The notes: generated by a model from the letters alone, not told the origin. Shown: positions 1 to 8,788, numbered from the stretch's first letter. The stretch is 55,849 nucleotides of DNA from Bacteroidia bacterium (GCA_030427735.1 JAUIBP010000016.1:1-55849); one strand, 5' to 3'. Numbers and translations: made by a program.

Positions 1-434
1 CTTTTAGTTGCTTCGGAGACACACAGTATCTTTTTTATTTTAGGATAATTGTATTTATAAAGTGTTTTTTTACGTTGCTTGATTTCGAAAGACGTTTTTT
101 TACTGAAAATGAAAGGGGGCAGTTTATAAAATTTATCGGCTATTATGGCCAGTTGAATGGCTGTTGTATCGTGTATGTGAATGAGGTCTATTTGTTTTTT
201 TTTACAAAGCTTAGCTAATTGCAAAGCAAATCTAAAATCTATTTTAATGGCCAAAGGGGCAGCGATATAGTTTATAGAGGTGTTTTTTAATCTTTGATGA
301 AAGGCGCCGTTTTTTACACAAAATACAATGTTTTTAACTTCGGGATTTGTAAGTGCTAGTTCAGAACACAGATTTTCGATATGGTGTTCGCCACCACCCC
401 AATTCGATACAGCCGATACGTGTAAAATAGTCAT
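1..434 (-). CDS. Glycosyltransferase family 4 protein, N-terminal part (gene runs off the left edge)
   Basis: The minus strand is open from an ATG at 432-434 to the window edge, about 144 codons. The start MTILHVSAVSNWGGGEHH is the usual opening of GT-B family 4 glycosyltransferases, in which a Gly-rich loop follows the first beta strand. Further on, a segment reading DLIHIHDTTA fits the typical D-(I/V)-(I/V)-H-x-H strand of the N-terminal Rossmann domain, and KKILCVSEATK fits the start of the linker. The nucleotide-sugar-binding C-terminal domain lies outside the window. It precedes a GT2 gene start by 3 bp in the same cluster, so a role in lipopolysaccharide or capsule sugar assembly in the cytoplasm is inferred. 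The sugar specificity cannot be read. Confidence 0.8.
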   Translation of the reverse strand, partial: MTILHVSAVSNWGGGEHHIENLCSELALTNPEVKNIVFCVKNGAFHQRLKNTSINYIAAPLAIKIDFRFALQLAKLCKKKQIDLIHIHDTTAIQLAIIADKFYKLPPFIFSKKTSFEIKQRKKTLYKYNYPKIKKILCVSEATK

Positions 435-437
435 CTT

Positions 438-1373
438 CTAAACGGAAATTATTTGTTTTTGTTTTAATGAGTCGCTTATGGGAGCGCCTTTTAATAACAG
501 TACAAATAAAGGTATGTTTTTAGGTTTTATAAGTGATTTAAAGAACAATTTAACAGTTAGCCACCATTTTAAAGTAAGGTATGCCCAATATCCAGAGTTT
601 TTGCGCAACACATACAATAAAGATATTTTTAGCTCCTTTTTTATGGCCATGCTTTTTTCTGTGCTTTGCCCTTTAAAATGTATAAATTTTCCCGCAGGCA
701 CTAAATAACAGTCTCCTTGGTTTGAGTGTTTAGCTATCCGAAAGCATAAATCTGTTTCTTCATAATATAAAAAAATATTGGTGTCGAATCCGCCAACAGC
801 ATTAAATTGTTCAGCTTTAACAACTAGAAAAGATCCTGGCACCGCTTGTACTTTTAGAGGACTGTTATAAACTTTTTGACGCTTTGGATATGTTTTGGGG
901 TTACTGCTTTCTAGTAATTTTCTGCCAAAAAGCTCACGCTTTAAACTTAAAAAATGATCGAACGATTTCTGCACTTCTCCTTTTTCGTTGTATTGTTGTG
1001 GACAACAAACCGCAGCATTTTTATGCGCTTCTAAAAAATTAAAAACAATGTTTAAACAATCGTTTTGTAAAATCGTGTCGTTGTTTATAAACGCGTAATG
1101 CTTGGCATTTGCAAACTGAACGCCATACATATTGCCACCGCCAAAACCAGTGTTGTAGCGGCTTCGTACTAATGTAATGTGTTCTGCATTAAAGGTTGCA
1201 ATGGCTTGTTTTAAAGCTTTATAATCTGTCGTTTCGGAAGCGTTATCAACTACAATAATTTCGTAAGAAATACGGTTAGAAGTCTGTTTGAGTATAGATT
1301 CTATACAGTTTATAGTGAATTTTGAAGAATTGTAGTTTAAAATTATTGCAGAAATGTCTTTCACAATGACCAA
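438..1373 (-). CDS. Glycosyltransferase family 2 protein (rhamnosyltransferase-like)
   Basis: This 311-residue protein has the GT-A fold hallmarks of family 2: AIILNYNSS at about residues 9-17, VVDNAS at 41-46, the metal-binding INNDT at 96-100, and a late acidic motif EETDLCFR near 206-213, as in WbbL-type rhamnosyltransferases. A basic, hydrophobic C-terminal segment (about 255-290) suggests membrane association. No ATG begins the frame: an in-frame stop lies directly upstream, so translation must start at TTG (1373) or GTG (1364). Its 3' end is 3 bp from the next glycosyltransferase, implying an operon running leftwards. It probably adds one sugar to a lipid-linked or LPS core glycan; donor and acceptor are unknown. 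Confidence 0.85.
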   Translation of the reverse strand: MVIVKDISAIILNYNSSKFTINCIESILKQTSNRISYEIIVVDNASETTDYKALKQAIATFNAEHITLVRSRYNTGFGGGNMYGVQFANAKHYAFINNDTILQNDCLNIVFNFLEAHKNAAVCCPQQYNEKGEVQKSFDHFLSLKRELFGRKLLESSNPKTYPKRQKVYNSPLKVQAVPGSFLVVKAEQFNAVGGFDTNIFLYYEETDLCFRIAKHSNQGDCYLVPAGKFIHFKGQSTEKSMAIKKELKISLLYVLRKNSGYWAYLTLKWWLTVKLFFKSLIKPKNIPLFVLLLKGAPISDSLKQKQIISV

Positions 1374-1588
1374 TTAGAGATTAAACAGTTGAACGATTTA
1401 GATAACAAAAATAATCTAAAAATTATAGGAGTGCTATAATTATAATTAAACCTTGAAAATTATTAGTTGTAGCCGCTTTTTGCGAGTATAATAGATTATG
1501 TATGAGGTTATTTTTGCGATTACATTGCATTTATTTCACATAGATAAAATCTAAACAGTAAAAATTAACGTAAAACTTATTGACTTTA

Positions 1589-1596
1589 TATATTTG
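1589..1596 (+). promoter_or_regulatory. Putative Bacteroidota -7 promoter box for the ATP-grasp gene
   Basis: TATATTTG matches the TAnnTTTG consensus exactly, about 48 bp before the ATG at 1644. No clear -33 TTG lies at the expected distance, so confidence is moderate. Confidence 0.4.
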
Positions 1597-1643
1597 CGTT
1601 ATTATAAAGTCTTCACATAATTTAATATTAAGCCCTAATTTTA

Positions 1644-2519
1644 ATGCATTTTTTTAAAAGGAAATATTACCAATTAAAGGTTAATTATTTAAATCAGTTT
1701 GGTACAGATAAACAATTTGTTAAAGCTGCTTATAAATTGAAAAATGATAAGCCCTTAAACCTTAATAAACCTATAGAATTTACTGAAAAGCTTCAATGGC
1801 TGAATTTTTATAAATATTCGGAGGATTATAAAATGTATGTTGATAAATATGAAGTGAGATCCTACGTCGAAAAAAAATTAGGTAAAGGCTATTTAAATGA
1901 AATTATTGGGGTATACGATGCTGTAGAAGATTTAGATTTTAAGAACTTTCCTAATAAATTTGCCTTAAAATGCACACATGGTTCTGGGTATAATGTTATT
2001 GTTAAGGATAAAAGAGCGACAGATTTAGAAGTTGTTAAACAGCAATTAAAATCGTTTATGTCTCGAAATTATTACAATAAATATAGAGAGCGAATTTACA
2101 AACACGTTCAGCCTAGAATTTTAGTAGAAAAGTATCTGGATCAACTTGAAAGCGATTACATTATCGATTATAAGTTTTTTTGTGTTAATGGTAAACCTAA
2201 ACTTATTTATGTAAAAACATTTTATGAAGGTGCTTATAGAAATTGCTATTATAATTTAAATTGGGAAAAAATTTGCCCAGATTTAATTCATAAAAATTAT
2301 TTAAATAAAGATATCCCTAAGCCAGAAAATTTAAATGAAATGATTGCTGTTGCCGAAAAATTATCGAGTGAATTTTATTTTGTAAGAGTGGATTTGTATT
2401 CAATAAAAAATAAAATTTACTTTGGCGAACTTACTTTTTTTCATTTAGCAGGTTTACAAAGGTTGACAGTAGATCGGTTGAATAAAGAATTAGGAGATTT
2501 AATCCCGATTTCTGCATAA
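1644..2519 (+). CDS. TupA-like ATP-grasp protein of polysaccharide biosynthesis
   Basis: The 291-residue protein matches the TupA-like ATP-grasp family found in capsule and LPS clusters. Recognisable blocks are NKPIEFTEKLQWL (about 41-53), a YVDKYEVRSYV segment (about 65-75), FALKCTHGSGYN (about 103-114) and YIIDYKFFCVNGKP (about 172-185), ending with an acidic-rich RVDLYSI...IYFGELTF segment that would bind the metal-ATP. The family is thought to join amino acids or other acids to sugars, but its reactions are poorly defined. The gene is convergent with the frameshifted glycosyltransferase, with no spacer between the two stop codons. A Bacteroidota -7 box lies upstream. Confidence 0.8.
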   Translation: MHFFKRKYYQLKVNYLNQFGTDKQFVKAAYKLKNDKPLNLNKPIEFTEKLQWLNFYKYSEDYKMYVDKYEVRSYVEKKLGKGYLNEIIGVYDAVEDLDFKNFPNKFALKCTHGSGYNVIVKDKRATDLEVVKQQLKSFMSRNYYNKYRERIYKHVQPRILVEKYLDQLESDYIIDYKFFCVNGKPKLIYVKTFYEGAYRNCYYNLNWEKICPDLIHKNYLNKDIPKPENLNEMIAVAEKLSSEFYFVRVDLYSIKNKIYFGELTFFHLAGLQRLTVDRLNKELGDLIPISA

Positions 2520-3631
2520 CTACGAGTTTGCTTTTAAAACTTCAGAAAGTTCGTTATACATTTTTTTCGCAATAACTTCTTTAGTAAAGTTGTTTATTAA
2601 ATATTGGTATCCGTTTTTAGTTAGGGTGTCTTGTAGGGTTTGGTTGTTTAGTAAATGTTCAACTTTATTGGCAAAATCCAAAGGGTTGCCCACTTCGGCC
2701 AAAAGCCCTGTTTTATTATTTACAATTACCTCTGGTATGCCTCCAGCATTTGCTGCTACAATGGGTGTTTTGCAAGCGTAAGCTTCCAGCAATACGCCGC
2801 CTGTGGGTTCGTTGTTCGAGGTAAACATCAGCACGTCTAATTCTGGTAAAATATCAGGAATGTCCGTTCTAAAGCCTGCAAAAATAATGTGATCGATTAA
2901 GTGTTTGCTCGCGACATGTTTTTTTATGTCGGTTTCTAATTTGCCTTGTCCTACCAGTATAAATTTCAATTTCAGGGCAGATTCTTTAAGCAATTTTTCG
3001 GCAGCGTCTACCCAAGTGTAATGGTCTTTAAAAGCGGTGAATTCTGCAATATTGCCAATAATTTTATAATCTTCAGGAATATTAAATTCTCGATGTAATA
3101 CTCCCGTTTTGTGTTGTTTCGGAAACTTATTAATATCGGTTACACTGCAACAACGGTTAGTTTAGAATGGTCTTTAACGGCAGGTTTTAAGCTGTCGACT
3201 ACAGGGTACGATACACAAATTATTTTTTTTATCCCCTGGTAGTTGTATTTCCATTTACGGAAAAAATTAGTATCTACACGTTTTATTAATGTGCGGCAAA
3301 GTACTAAAGGAATGGTTAAACCATAAAGTAAAGATGATAAAACGGTTAGGGTGTGCGATTGGCCGTTATGTATAAACACTAAATCGGCCTTATTGGTATC
3401 GGCAATCGATTTTAAGGCTTTTGCAAATTTTAAATCGTATTCCGATTTACATTCAAGGCCATAGACTTGAAGATTTTTGGCTTTTGCAATGGTATAAACT
3501 TCAGAATCTTTAGGGCAAACAATCCATTGGTCTTCTACATACCCAAAATCGCGGAAAGCTTCGTATAAATAAATTATTTTTTGTTCATGACCTCGCCAAC
3601 CCTTAGACGCTGTAACCTGAATTAACCTCAT
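2520..3631 (-). pseudogene. Glycosyltransferase family 4 gene split by one frameshift
   Basis: Two minus-strand frames together make one GT4 protein. The N-terminal part (ATG at 3629-3631) begins MRLIQVTASKGWRGHEQKI and ends at a TAA at 3140-3142, just after KLTVVAV. The C-terminal frame is open from before 3160 and reads SVTDINKF, then EFNIPEDYKIIGNIAEFT, KDHYTWVDAAEKL, FILVGQGKLE and the nucleotide-binding TSNNEPTGGVLLEAYACK segment. Inserting one base near 3148-3153 would restore the expected VVxSVTDINKF. Everything else is intact, so this is either a recent one-base deletion or a sequencing error. If real, one sugar-transfer step of the cluster is lost. The repaired length of about 370 residues is normal for the family. 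Confidence 0.85.
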
Positions 3632-3684
3632 GTACTATTTTTGCGCAAAATACAACATTATAAACAAACAATAGAAATTATTAA

Positions 3685-3716
3685 TTGTTACGGCATCTTA
3701 AAAAAATGTAATTTCG
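3685..3716 (+). promoter_or_regulatory. Putative Bacteroidota promoter for the sugar kinase gene
   Basis: A TTG at 3685-3687 is followed after 21 bp by TAATTTCG at 3709-3716, one mismatch from TAnnTTTG. The spacing is right for a Bacteroidota sigma-A promoter. It sits 4 bp before the ATG at 3721, so a transcript from here would have almost no leader. Confidence 0.4.
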
Positions 3717-3720
3717 CAGC

Positions 3721-4485
3721 ATGACACGCATTTTTCAAAACGAGTACAAAGCTTACCAAAATAAGATAGATGAGTTTATAAAACACTTTTCTACTTCGGG
3801 AGAAACTTTTGGGAATCAAGATAGAAATACCATAAAATTATTCGACTTAAACGACAAGCAGCTAAATATAAAATCGTTTAAAATTCCGAATCTTGTCAAC
3901 CAAATTGCCTATAAGTTTTTCAGAAAAAGTAAAGCTCAGCGCTCTTTTGAATATGCCAATATTTTGAAGTCTAAAGGCATTGGTACCCCAGAGCCTATTG
4001 CTTATTACGAGTTTTCTACACCGTTTGCTTTTAAAAAGAGTTTTTATGTGAGTGAGCATTTGCAGGTAGATTTAACGTACCGCGAACTGTGTCATGATTT
4101 AAATTATGAAGATCACGAAGCGATTTTAAGAGGGTTTACAAGATTTACTTTCGATTTGCACGAAAAGCAAATTAATTTCCTAGATCATTCTCCTGGAAAT
4201 ACACTGATTAAAAAAATAGGTCCAAATTACACGTATTATTTAGTGGATTTGAATAGAATGGAATTTGGTCCCATGGATTTTGAGGCGCGGATGAAAAATT
4301 TTGGACGCTTAACCACCCATAAATCTATGGTGAAAACCATGAGCGACGAATATGCGAAATGTTCGGGCGAACCAGTAGATAAGGTGTTTAAAGCCATGTG
4401 GGGATATACTGAAGCGTTTCAGGAAAAATTTCAGCGTAAACAAAGGTTAAAGAAAAAAATTAAATTCTGGAAAACTTACGATTAG
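3721..4485 (+). CDS. Kdo/WaaP-type lipopolysaccharide kinase family protein
   Basis: The 254-residue protein has the protein-kinase-like fold of the WaaP/InaA/KdkA group, which phosphorylates Kdo or heptose in the LPS inner core. The catalytic loop reads FLDHSPGNTL, with candidate catalytic Asp155 and metal ligand Asn160; the DFG-like block is LVDLNRMEF with Asp176. Lys51 or Lys54, in NIKSFKIP, could be the ATP-contacting lysine. The C terminus is very basic (KQRLKKKIKFWK), as expected for a membrane-surface enzyme. It is transcribed opposite to its glycosyltransferase neighbours and converges with the WaaE-like gene 3 bp away. The cluster context supports a role in core modification; which sugar is phosphorylated is not visible. 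Confidence 0.8.
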   Translation: MTRIFQNEYKAYQNKIDEFIKHFSTSGETFGNQDRNTIKLFDLNDKQLNIKSFKIPNLVNQIAYKFFRKSKAQRSFEYANILKSKGIGTPEPIAYYEFSTPFAFKKSFYVSEHLQVDLTYRELCHDLNYEDHEAILRGFTRFTFDLHEKQINFLDHSPGNTLIKKIGPNYTYYLVDLNRMEFGPMDFEARMKNFGRLTTHKSMVKTMSDEYAKCSGEPVDKVFKAMWGYTEAFQEKFQRKQRLKKKIKFWKTYD

Positions 4486-4488
4486 TCG

Positions 4489-5238
4489 TTATTTGCGTCC
4501 TTTTCGTAAAAGCCATAGTTTTACATAACGCATAAAAATAACATAGCCTTGAATGTAACCAATGGTTAAGCCTACGGTTCCGTCTCTAAAACCGCCTTGT
4601 ATAATATAATGTTTAAAGAATCCCCAAAACGGTTTTAAAACAAAATGATAAGGGGTTAAGTTGCCCGTTTTTTTGTCGTAATCGTGGGCTTGCCACCAGG
4701 CATAACGATTCATTTTTTCTAAATACTTATCAAAAGTAATATAGGTGTTGTGATAAAGTTTTTCTTTTAAAAACCCTACAGAGCCTGCAACTTTAATTTC
4801 GGCATGTACTTGTTTGTCTTCGTATTTACAGAGATCACGTTTGAAAAGACGAATGACTTTGTCGTTACGCCAGCCGCTATAATGTACGCGTTCGCCCATA
4901 AAGTGATTCATTCTGCCAATCCAATACGCATCGTGTTTAGGAGCTTTTAGTGTTTCTAAAATTTCCGATTTTAGTTCGGGAGTAACTCTTTCGTCGGCAT
5001 CAACCAATAAAATCCATTCGTGAGTAGCTTGAGGAATGGCCCAATTTTTTTGAGAAGCCGAATACTGATATTCCCGACGAATAACTCTTGTAGCTAGGGT
5101 TTTGGCTTTCTCGAACGTACCATCTGTACTTAAGCTGTCTACCACCAAAATTTCATCGGCAAATTGTACCGATGCGATTACGGCTTCAATATTGTGTATT
5201 TCGTTACCTGTTGGGATAATGGCGGTTAACTTGGTCAT
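4489..5238 (-). CDS. WaaE/KdtX-like glycosyltransferase family 2
   Basis: The 249-residue GT-A protein has the compact layout of WaaE (KdtX), which adds a hexose to LPS core heptose. It starts LTAIIPTGNEIHNIEAVI, has LVVDSLSTDGT at about 31-41, ASQKNWA at 61-67, the metal site LVDADERV at 78-85 and an HAEIKVAG segment later on. Two hydrophobic stretches lie near the C terminus (about 205-240), followed by a basic tail. It is followed 14 bp upstream by the heptosyltransferase gene in the same direction, so the two are probably co-transcribed. The sugar transferred is not determined by the sequence alone. Confidence 0.85.
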   Translation of the reverse strand: MTKLTAIIPTGNEIHNIEAVIASVQFADEILVVDSLSTDGTFEKAKTLATRVIRREYQYSASQKNWAIPQATHEWILLVDADERVTPELKSEILETLKAPKHDAYWIGRMNHFMGERVHYSGWRNDKVIRLFKRDLCKYEDKQVHAEIKVAGSVGFLKEKLYHNTYITFDKYLEKMNRYAWWQAHDYDKKTGNLTPYHFVLKPFWGFFKHYIIQGGFRDGTVGLTIGYIQGYVIFMRYVKLWLLRKGRK

Positions 5239-5252
5239 AAAACAGAATAGTA

Positions 5253-6317
5253 TTAGGCTTTAAATGGGGTTAAAAACTGTATTAAGTTATTTTTAAAATA
5301 GTTAGGAGTAAATAATTGGTATAATGATAGACTGTCTTTTTTCATATCTTTTTCAGGTTTTGATTGATATAATTCAGGAAGATAGTCTTTTAGATGAACC
5401 GAAACGTTGTTTTGATTGTCTTCAAAAATACTCCATGTTGTTTTGTCTATCCAAGGCGAAAATATGGTAAATGTTTTTATATCTAAGGCTTTGGCCATAT
5501 TAATAGCTCCGCCTTCGTTACCAATAATTGCGTGGCAATGGTAAAGAATGGCTAAAAATTCTCTTAGGCTTTTACCATATACATTAAAATAAATGTGTTG
5601 CTGGGTAGTGGGTTTACAGCTGTCGTAAATACGTTGTGCCAACTCGGTTTGCGAAGGAATGTAATTAAAAAGAATCTGCGCTTGGGTATGGTCTACAATG
5701 GTATCTATAACTTCGGCCATATATTCCAGAGGATAGGTTTTTAAAGGGCCACTGCCTAAAACGCTAATCATACACAGGGTTTTGTCTAATTGTATTCCGT
5801 TGGCGGTTAAAAACGATTTGCTCTGTGCTATTTCCGAAGGCGTTAAATAAATTTTTGGCTTTAAAATTTCTGGCACTGTTTTTAAAATGGGGCTTAGTAA
5901 TTGTAGTCTGTGCTCTATGGCCAAGCCAGCGGGTGTTTGTGCTGTTTTGGTTCTTGTAATTGTATGGTTATATATCCATTTAGAATACCATTTACGATAC
6001 GATACTTTAAGTTTAGCTACCGAAAAATAACTTATAATATTGCTGGACAGCTTACCATAAACATCGATAACAATATCGAATTTTTCTTTTTGTAAGGTTT
6101 TTGCAAACCTAAAAAGTGCTTTGGTGTTTTTTTCGGCTTCTTTTGGAAAAACCACAAGGTGGTCTATGTAGGGATGGTGTTCTACAACAGAAAATGTATT
6201 GGCATTAATAAGATAGTGCAACGCGGCATTAGGATATTCTTTTTTTAGTGCTTCAAATAAAATACTACTTGTAAGCACATCGCCAATCATTTTCTGTTGT
6301 ATTACCAATATTTTCAT
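5253..6317 (-). CDS. Glycosyltransferase family 9 protein (heptosyltransferase-like)
   Basis: The 354-residue protein matches ADP-heptose:LPS heptosyltransferases (WaaC/WaaF/WaaQ group). It opens MKILVIQQKMIGDVLTSSI, the family's first-strand motif, in which the Gly-Asp-Val loop lies by the acceptor site. The second Rossmann domain has SVLGSGPLKTYPLEYM and the donor-site motif GNEGGAINMAKALDI, close to the classic GNExGxxHxAxA. It abuts dapD directly, with the ATG of this gene next to the dapD stop, and lies beside the WaaE-like GT2. It likely builds the LPS inner core on the cytoplasmic face of the inner membrane. Heptose itself is inferred from the family. Confidence 0.85.
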   Translation of the reverse strand: MKILVIQQKMIGDVLTSSILFEALKKEYPNAALHYLINANTFSVVEHHPYIDHLVVFPKEAEKNTKALFRFAKTLQKEKFDIVIDVYGKLSSNIISYFSVAKLKVSYRKWYSKWIYNHTITRTKTAQTPAGLAIEHRLQLLSPILKTVPEILKPKIYLTPSEIAQSKSFLTANGIQLDKTLCMISVLGSGPLKTYPLEYMAEVIDTIVDHTQAQILFNYIPSQTELAQRIYDSCKPTTQQHIYFNVYGKSLREFLAILYHCHAIIGNEGGAINMAKALDIKTFTIFSPWIDKTTWSIFEDNQNNVSVHLKDYLPELYQSKPEKDMKKDSLSLYQLFTPNYFKNNLIQFLTPFKA

Positions 6318-7133
6318 TTAAACCGCAACGTCGTTATCGCGTAAAGCATCGTTTAAAGACGTTTTCTTGTCGGTACTTTCCTTACGTTTTCCTATAATTA
6401 AGGCGCACGGTACTTGAAATTCACCAGCAGGGAAGGTTTTAGTGTAACTACCTGGAATTACTACAGAACGTGCAGGAACACGACCTTTCATTTCTACAGG
6501 TTTATCGCCTGTTACATCAATAATTTTAGTGCTCATGGTTAGTACCACATTAGCGCCTAAAACCGCTTCTTTTTCTACGTGAACTCCTTCAACTACAATA
6601 CAACGCGAACCCACAAAAACGTTATCTTCTATAATTACAGGAGCAGCTTGTAAAGGTTCTAACACACCACCAATACCAACACCTCCAGACAGATGTACGT
6701 TTTTACCAATTTGAGCGCAACTACCAACTGTAGCCCAAGTGTCTACCATAGTGCCTTCGTCTACATAAGCACCAATATTTACATAACTAGGCATTAAAAT
6801 GGTTCCGGCCGAAATATAAGCACCATGTCTGGCAACAGCATTTGGAACTACACGAATACCTTTTTCTTTATATCCTGTTTTTAACGGAATTTTATCGTGG
6901 TATTCAAAAATACCAACTTCTAGAGTTTCCATTTTTTGAATTGGGAAATACAAGACTACTGCTTTCTTTACCCATTCGTTTACTTGCCAACCAGAGTCTG
7001 TTGGTTCTGCAACGCGTAATTCTCCCGAATCTAAAAGAGAAACTACTTTTCTAATCGCTTCAATCGTGTCTTTTTCCGATAACAAGGCTCTGTTTTCCCA
7101 GGCTTGCTCTATGATAGATTGTAATGCTTTCAT
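6318..7133 (-). CDS. dapD: 2,3,4,5-tetrahydropyridine-2,6-dicarboxylate N-succinyltransferase
   Basis: The 271-residue protein has the length of DapD and its left-handed beta-helix of hexapeptide repeats, for example GAYISAGTILMPSYVNIGAY and VDEGTMVDTWATVGSCAQIG. The catalytic region reads HLSGGVGIGGVLEPLQA, and the helix continues through IEDNVFVGSRC. DapD transfers succinyl from succinyl-CoA to tetrahydrodipicolinate in lysine and diaminopimelate synthesis. The gene is divergent from ruvX. On the minus strand TATCTTTG at 7155-7162 is a good -7 box. The heptosyltransferase follows with no gap, so the two may share a transcript. Confidence 0.95.
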   Translation of the reverse strand: MKALQSIIEQAWENRALLSEKDTIEAIRKVVSLLDSGELRVAEPTDSGWQVNEWVKKAVVLYFPIQKMETLEVGIFEYHDKIPLKTGYKEKGIRVVPNAVARHGAYISAGTILMPSYVNIGAYVDEGTMVDTWATVGSCAQIGKNVHLSGGVGIGGVLEPLQAAPVIIEDNVFVGSRCIVVEGVHVEKEAVLGANVVLTMSTKIIDVTGDKPVEMKGRVPARSVVIPGSYTKTFPAGEFQVPCALIIGKRKESTDKKTSLNDALRDNDVAV

Positions 7134-7154
7134 TTTGAAATTTTAAATTTTTTT

Positions 7155-7162
7155 CAAAGATA
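7155..7162 (-). promoter_or_regulatory. Putative -7 promoter box for dapD
   Basis: On the minus strand TATCTTTG matches TAnnTTTG exactly, 21 bp before the dapD ATG. No obvious -33 TTG was found. Confidence 0.4.
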
Positions 7163-7249
7163 CTTTTATAATTTATCTCCTTAAAACCGAAAGCATAAAA
7201 ATTGCCTAAATCTTTATGTGTAAAAACTATTAAAATGGCTTGTTAATGC

Positions 7250-7257
7250 TAACTTTG
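7250..7257 (+). promoter_or_regulatory. Putative -7 promoter box for ruvX
   Basis: TAACTTTG matches TAnnTTTG exactly, 15 bp before the ruvX ATG, which would leave a leader of only a few bases. Confidence 0.4.
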
Positions 7258-7272
7258 TAAAAAATAGTTAAT

Positions 7273-7683
7273 ATGGCACGTGTTTTAGCGATAGATTACG
7301 GTAAAAAAAGAACGGGAATAGCGGTAACCGATGAGCTTCAAATTATAGCTTCTGGTTTAACTACCGTAGAGACTAAAGACCTGATTCCGTTTTTGCAAGA
7401 CTATATTGCTAAGGAACAGGTAGAATTATTTGTCGTGGGCGAGCCCAAACAAATGGATGCCACAGCGTCTGAAAGTGAAGCCTTGATTATTCCGTTTTTA
7501 AAGAAATTATCCGAGTCGATACCCAATATTCCTATAGCTCGTGTAGACGAACGGTTTACGTCTAAAATGGCGTTTCAAACCATGATAGATTCGGGATTAA
7601 AAAAGAAACAACGCCAAAATAAAGCTTTAATAGATGAAATTAGTGCAACACTAATTTTACAAAGCTATTTGAATTCTAAATAA
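7273..7683 (+). CDS. ruvX: Putative pre-16S rRNA nuclease / Holliday junction resolvase-like YqgF
   Basis: At 136 residues this has the normal YqgF/RuvX size. The RNase H-like core starts VLAIDYGKKRTGIAV with the first catalytic Asp8; FVVGEPKQMD supplies the central Glu, and RVDERFTS the last Asp. Family members process the 5' end of 16S rRNA and may resolve DNA junctions. It is a single gene divergent from dapD, with its own -7 box at 7250-7257. In many Flavobacteriaceae it lies near def, as it does here. Confidence 0.92.
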   Translation: MARVLAIDYGKKRTGIAVTDELQIIASGLTTVETKDLIPFLQDYIAKEQVELFVVGEPKQMDATASESEALIIPFLKKLSESIPNIPIARVDERFTSKMAFQTMIDSGLKKKQRQNKALIDEISATLILQSYLNSK

Positions 7684-7788
7684 TTCTGTATGAAGCGTTA
7701 ATGTTGTAGGTTTTTATTCAATTTTAAACTTTTTATCGAAAAAAAATAACCTTTAACTAAAATTTTTATCAATACTGAAAGAGCCTCT

Positions 7789-7796
7789 TATATTTG
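7789..7796 (+). promoter_or_regulatory. Putative -7 promoter box for the small secreted protein
   Basis: TATATTTG matches TAnnTTTG exactly, 20 bp before the ATG at 7817. Confidence 0.4.
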
Positions 7797-7816
7797 AGAA
7801 AATTTCAGTTAATAAA

Positions 7817-8080
7817 ATGAAAATTAATGTATTAATAAGTGTGTTTGCTATAGCCTTATTACAAAGTGCAAGTTTAAAAGCGCAAGACAAAAAGCCCGAT
7901 TACAAGAGAATGAATCGTGTTGTTGTAAGCGTTAAAAAGTTAAACTTAAAACCTTTAAAAGTTGAAACATTACCCGTTTGGGCAAACCGAAAACGTGACT
8001 TAATCAATTCGCAAGTAAATGCTAAAATTAAATGTAGCATCGATTTGTTTACTGTCGTTAACGATAAAGCTGCTTGTTAA
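7817..8080 (+). CDS. Small secreted protein of unknown function
   Basis: The 87-residue product begins with a clear Sec signal peptide (MKINVLISVFAIALLQSASL, cleavage probably after KA-Q near residue 23). The mature part is short and strongly basic, with repeated VxxLNLKPLKV-like stretches and a C-terminal Cys; another Cys is near residue 73. I recognise no family. Its own promoter box upstream and a strong terminator hairpin at 8108-8134 make it a single-gene unit, which supports it being a real gene despite its size. Confidence 0.7.
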   Translation: MKINVLISVFAIALLQSASLKAQDKKPDYKRMNRVVVSVKKLNLKPLKVETLPVWANRKRDLINSQVNAKIKCSIDLFTVVNDKAAC

Positions 8081-8107
8081 AAGCAAGCAATTTTCATATC
8101 CATCCAG

Positions 8108-8134
8108 AAAACTCCTTATTTAAGGAGTTTTTTT
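8108..8134 (+). terminator. Rho-independent terminator after the small secreted protein
   Basis: Perfect 11-bp arms AAAACTCCTTA and TAAGGAGTTTT with a 2-base loop, followed by T residues. Confidence 0.85.
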
Positions 8135-8161
8135 ATTATAGGCTATTACGGTTAAGAATTG

Positions 8162-8169
8162 TATTTTTG
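8162..8169 (+). promoter_or_regulatory. Putative -7 promoter box for def
   Basis: TATTTTTG matches TAnnTTTG, 28 bp before the def ATG. Confidence 0.35.
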
Positions 8170-8197
8170 CATTTCAAAAAATTTATAACACGTACAA

Positions 8198-8788
8198 ATG
8201 ATTTTACCAATTGTAGCTTATGGCGATCCTGTTTTAAAGAAAGAAGGGACCGATATAGATAAAGATTACCCTAAATTAAACGAACTTATAGATAATATGT
8301 TCGAAACCATGTATAATGCCTATGGCGTTGGTTTGGCTGCTCCGCAAATAGGACTGCCAATTCGTTTGTTTGTTATAGATACAACACCTTTTTCGGAAGA
8401 TGAAGACTTAACAAAAGACGAGCAAGCTGCCTTGGTAGATTTTAAAAAAGTGTTTATTAATGCTACAATAATTAAAGAAGAAGGTGCCGAATGGGCGTTT
8501 AACGAAGGCTGTTTAAGCATACCAGATGTAAGGGAAGATGTGTTTAGAAAACCAGAAATTACCATAGAATATCAAGACGAAAATTTTGAAACGCATGTAG
8601 AGACTTACAGCGGACTTATAGCACGCGTAATACAACACGAATATGACCATATAGACGGCATATTATTTACCGAAAAACTATCTACCTTAAAAAAACGACT
8701 AATAAAAGGGCGTTTAGATAACATCTCTAAAGGAAAAATAAAAGTAGATTATAAAATGCGTTTTCCAAATCAAAAAAAGAAACGATAA
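8198..8788 (+). CDS. def: Peptide deformylase
   Basis: The 196-residue enzyme shows all three deformylase motifs: GVGLAAPQIG (about 46-55), EGCLSIP, whose Cys binds the metal, and QHEYDHIDG, with the two His ligands and the catalytic Glu. The Tyr in HEYDH replaces the more common Ile or Leu, as is usual in Bacteroidota. It removes the formyl group from nascent peptides in the cytoplasm. A stretch between the first two motifs (EDEDLTKDEQA) is an acidic insertion also common in this phylum. It heads the def-DUF5606-mazG series of genes. Confidence 0.95.
   Translation: MILPIVAYGDPVLKKEGTDIDKDYPKLNELIDNMFETMYNAYGVGLAAPQIGLPIRLFVIDTTPFSEDEDLTKDEQAALVDFKKVFINATIIKEEGAEWAFNEGCLSIPDVREDVFRKPEITIEYQDENFETHVETYSGLIARVIQHEYDHIDGILFTEKLSTLKKRLIKGRLDNISKGKIKVDYKMRFPNQKKKR

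Noticed and set aside
478-708. Plus-strand frame of 76 codons opposite the GT2 gene
   Set aside because: It lies fully inside a clear glycosyltransferase gene on the other strand and has no family features.
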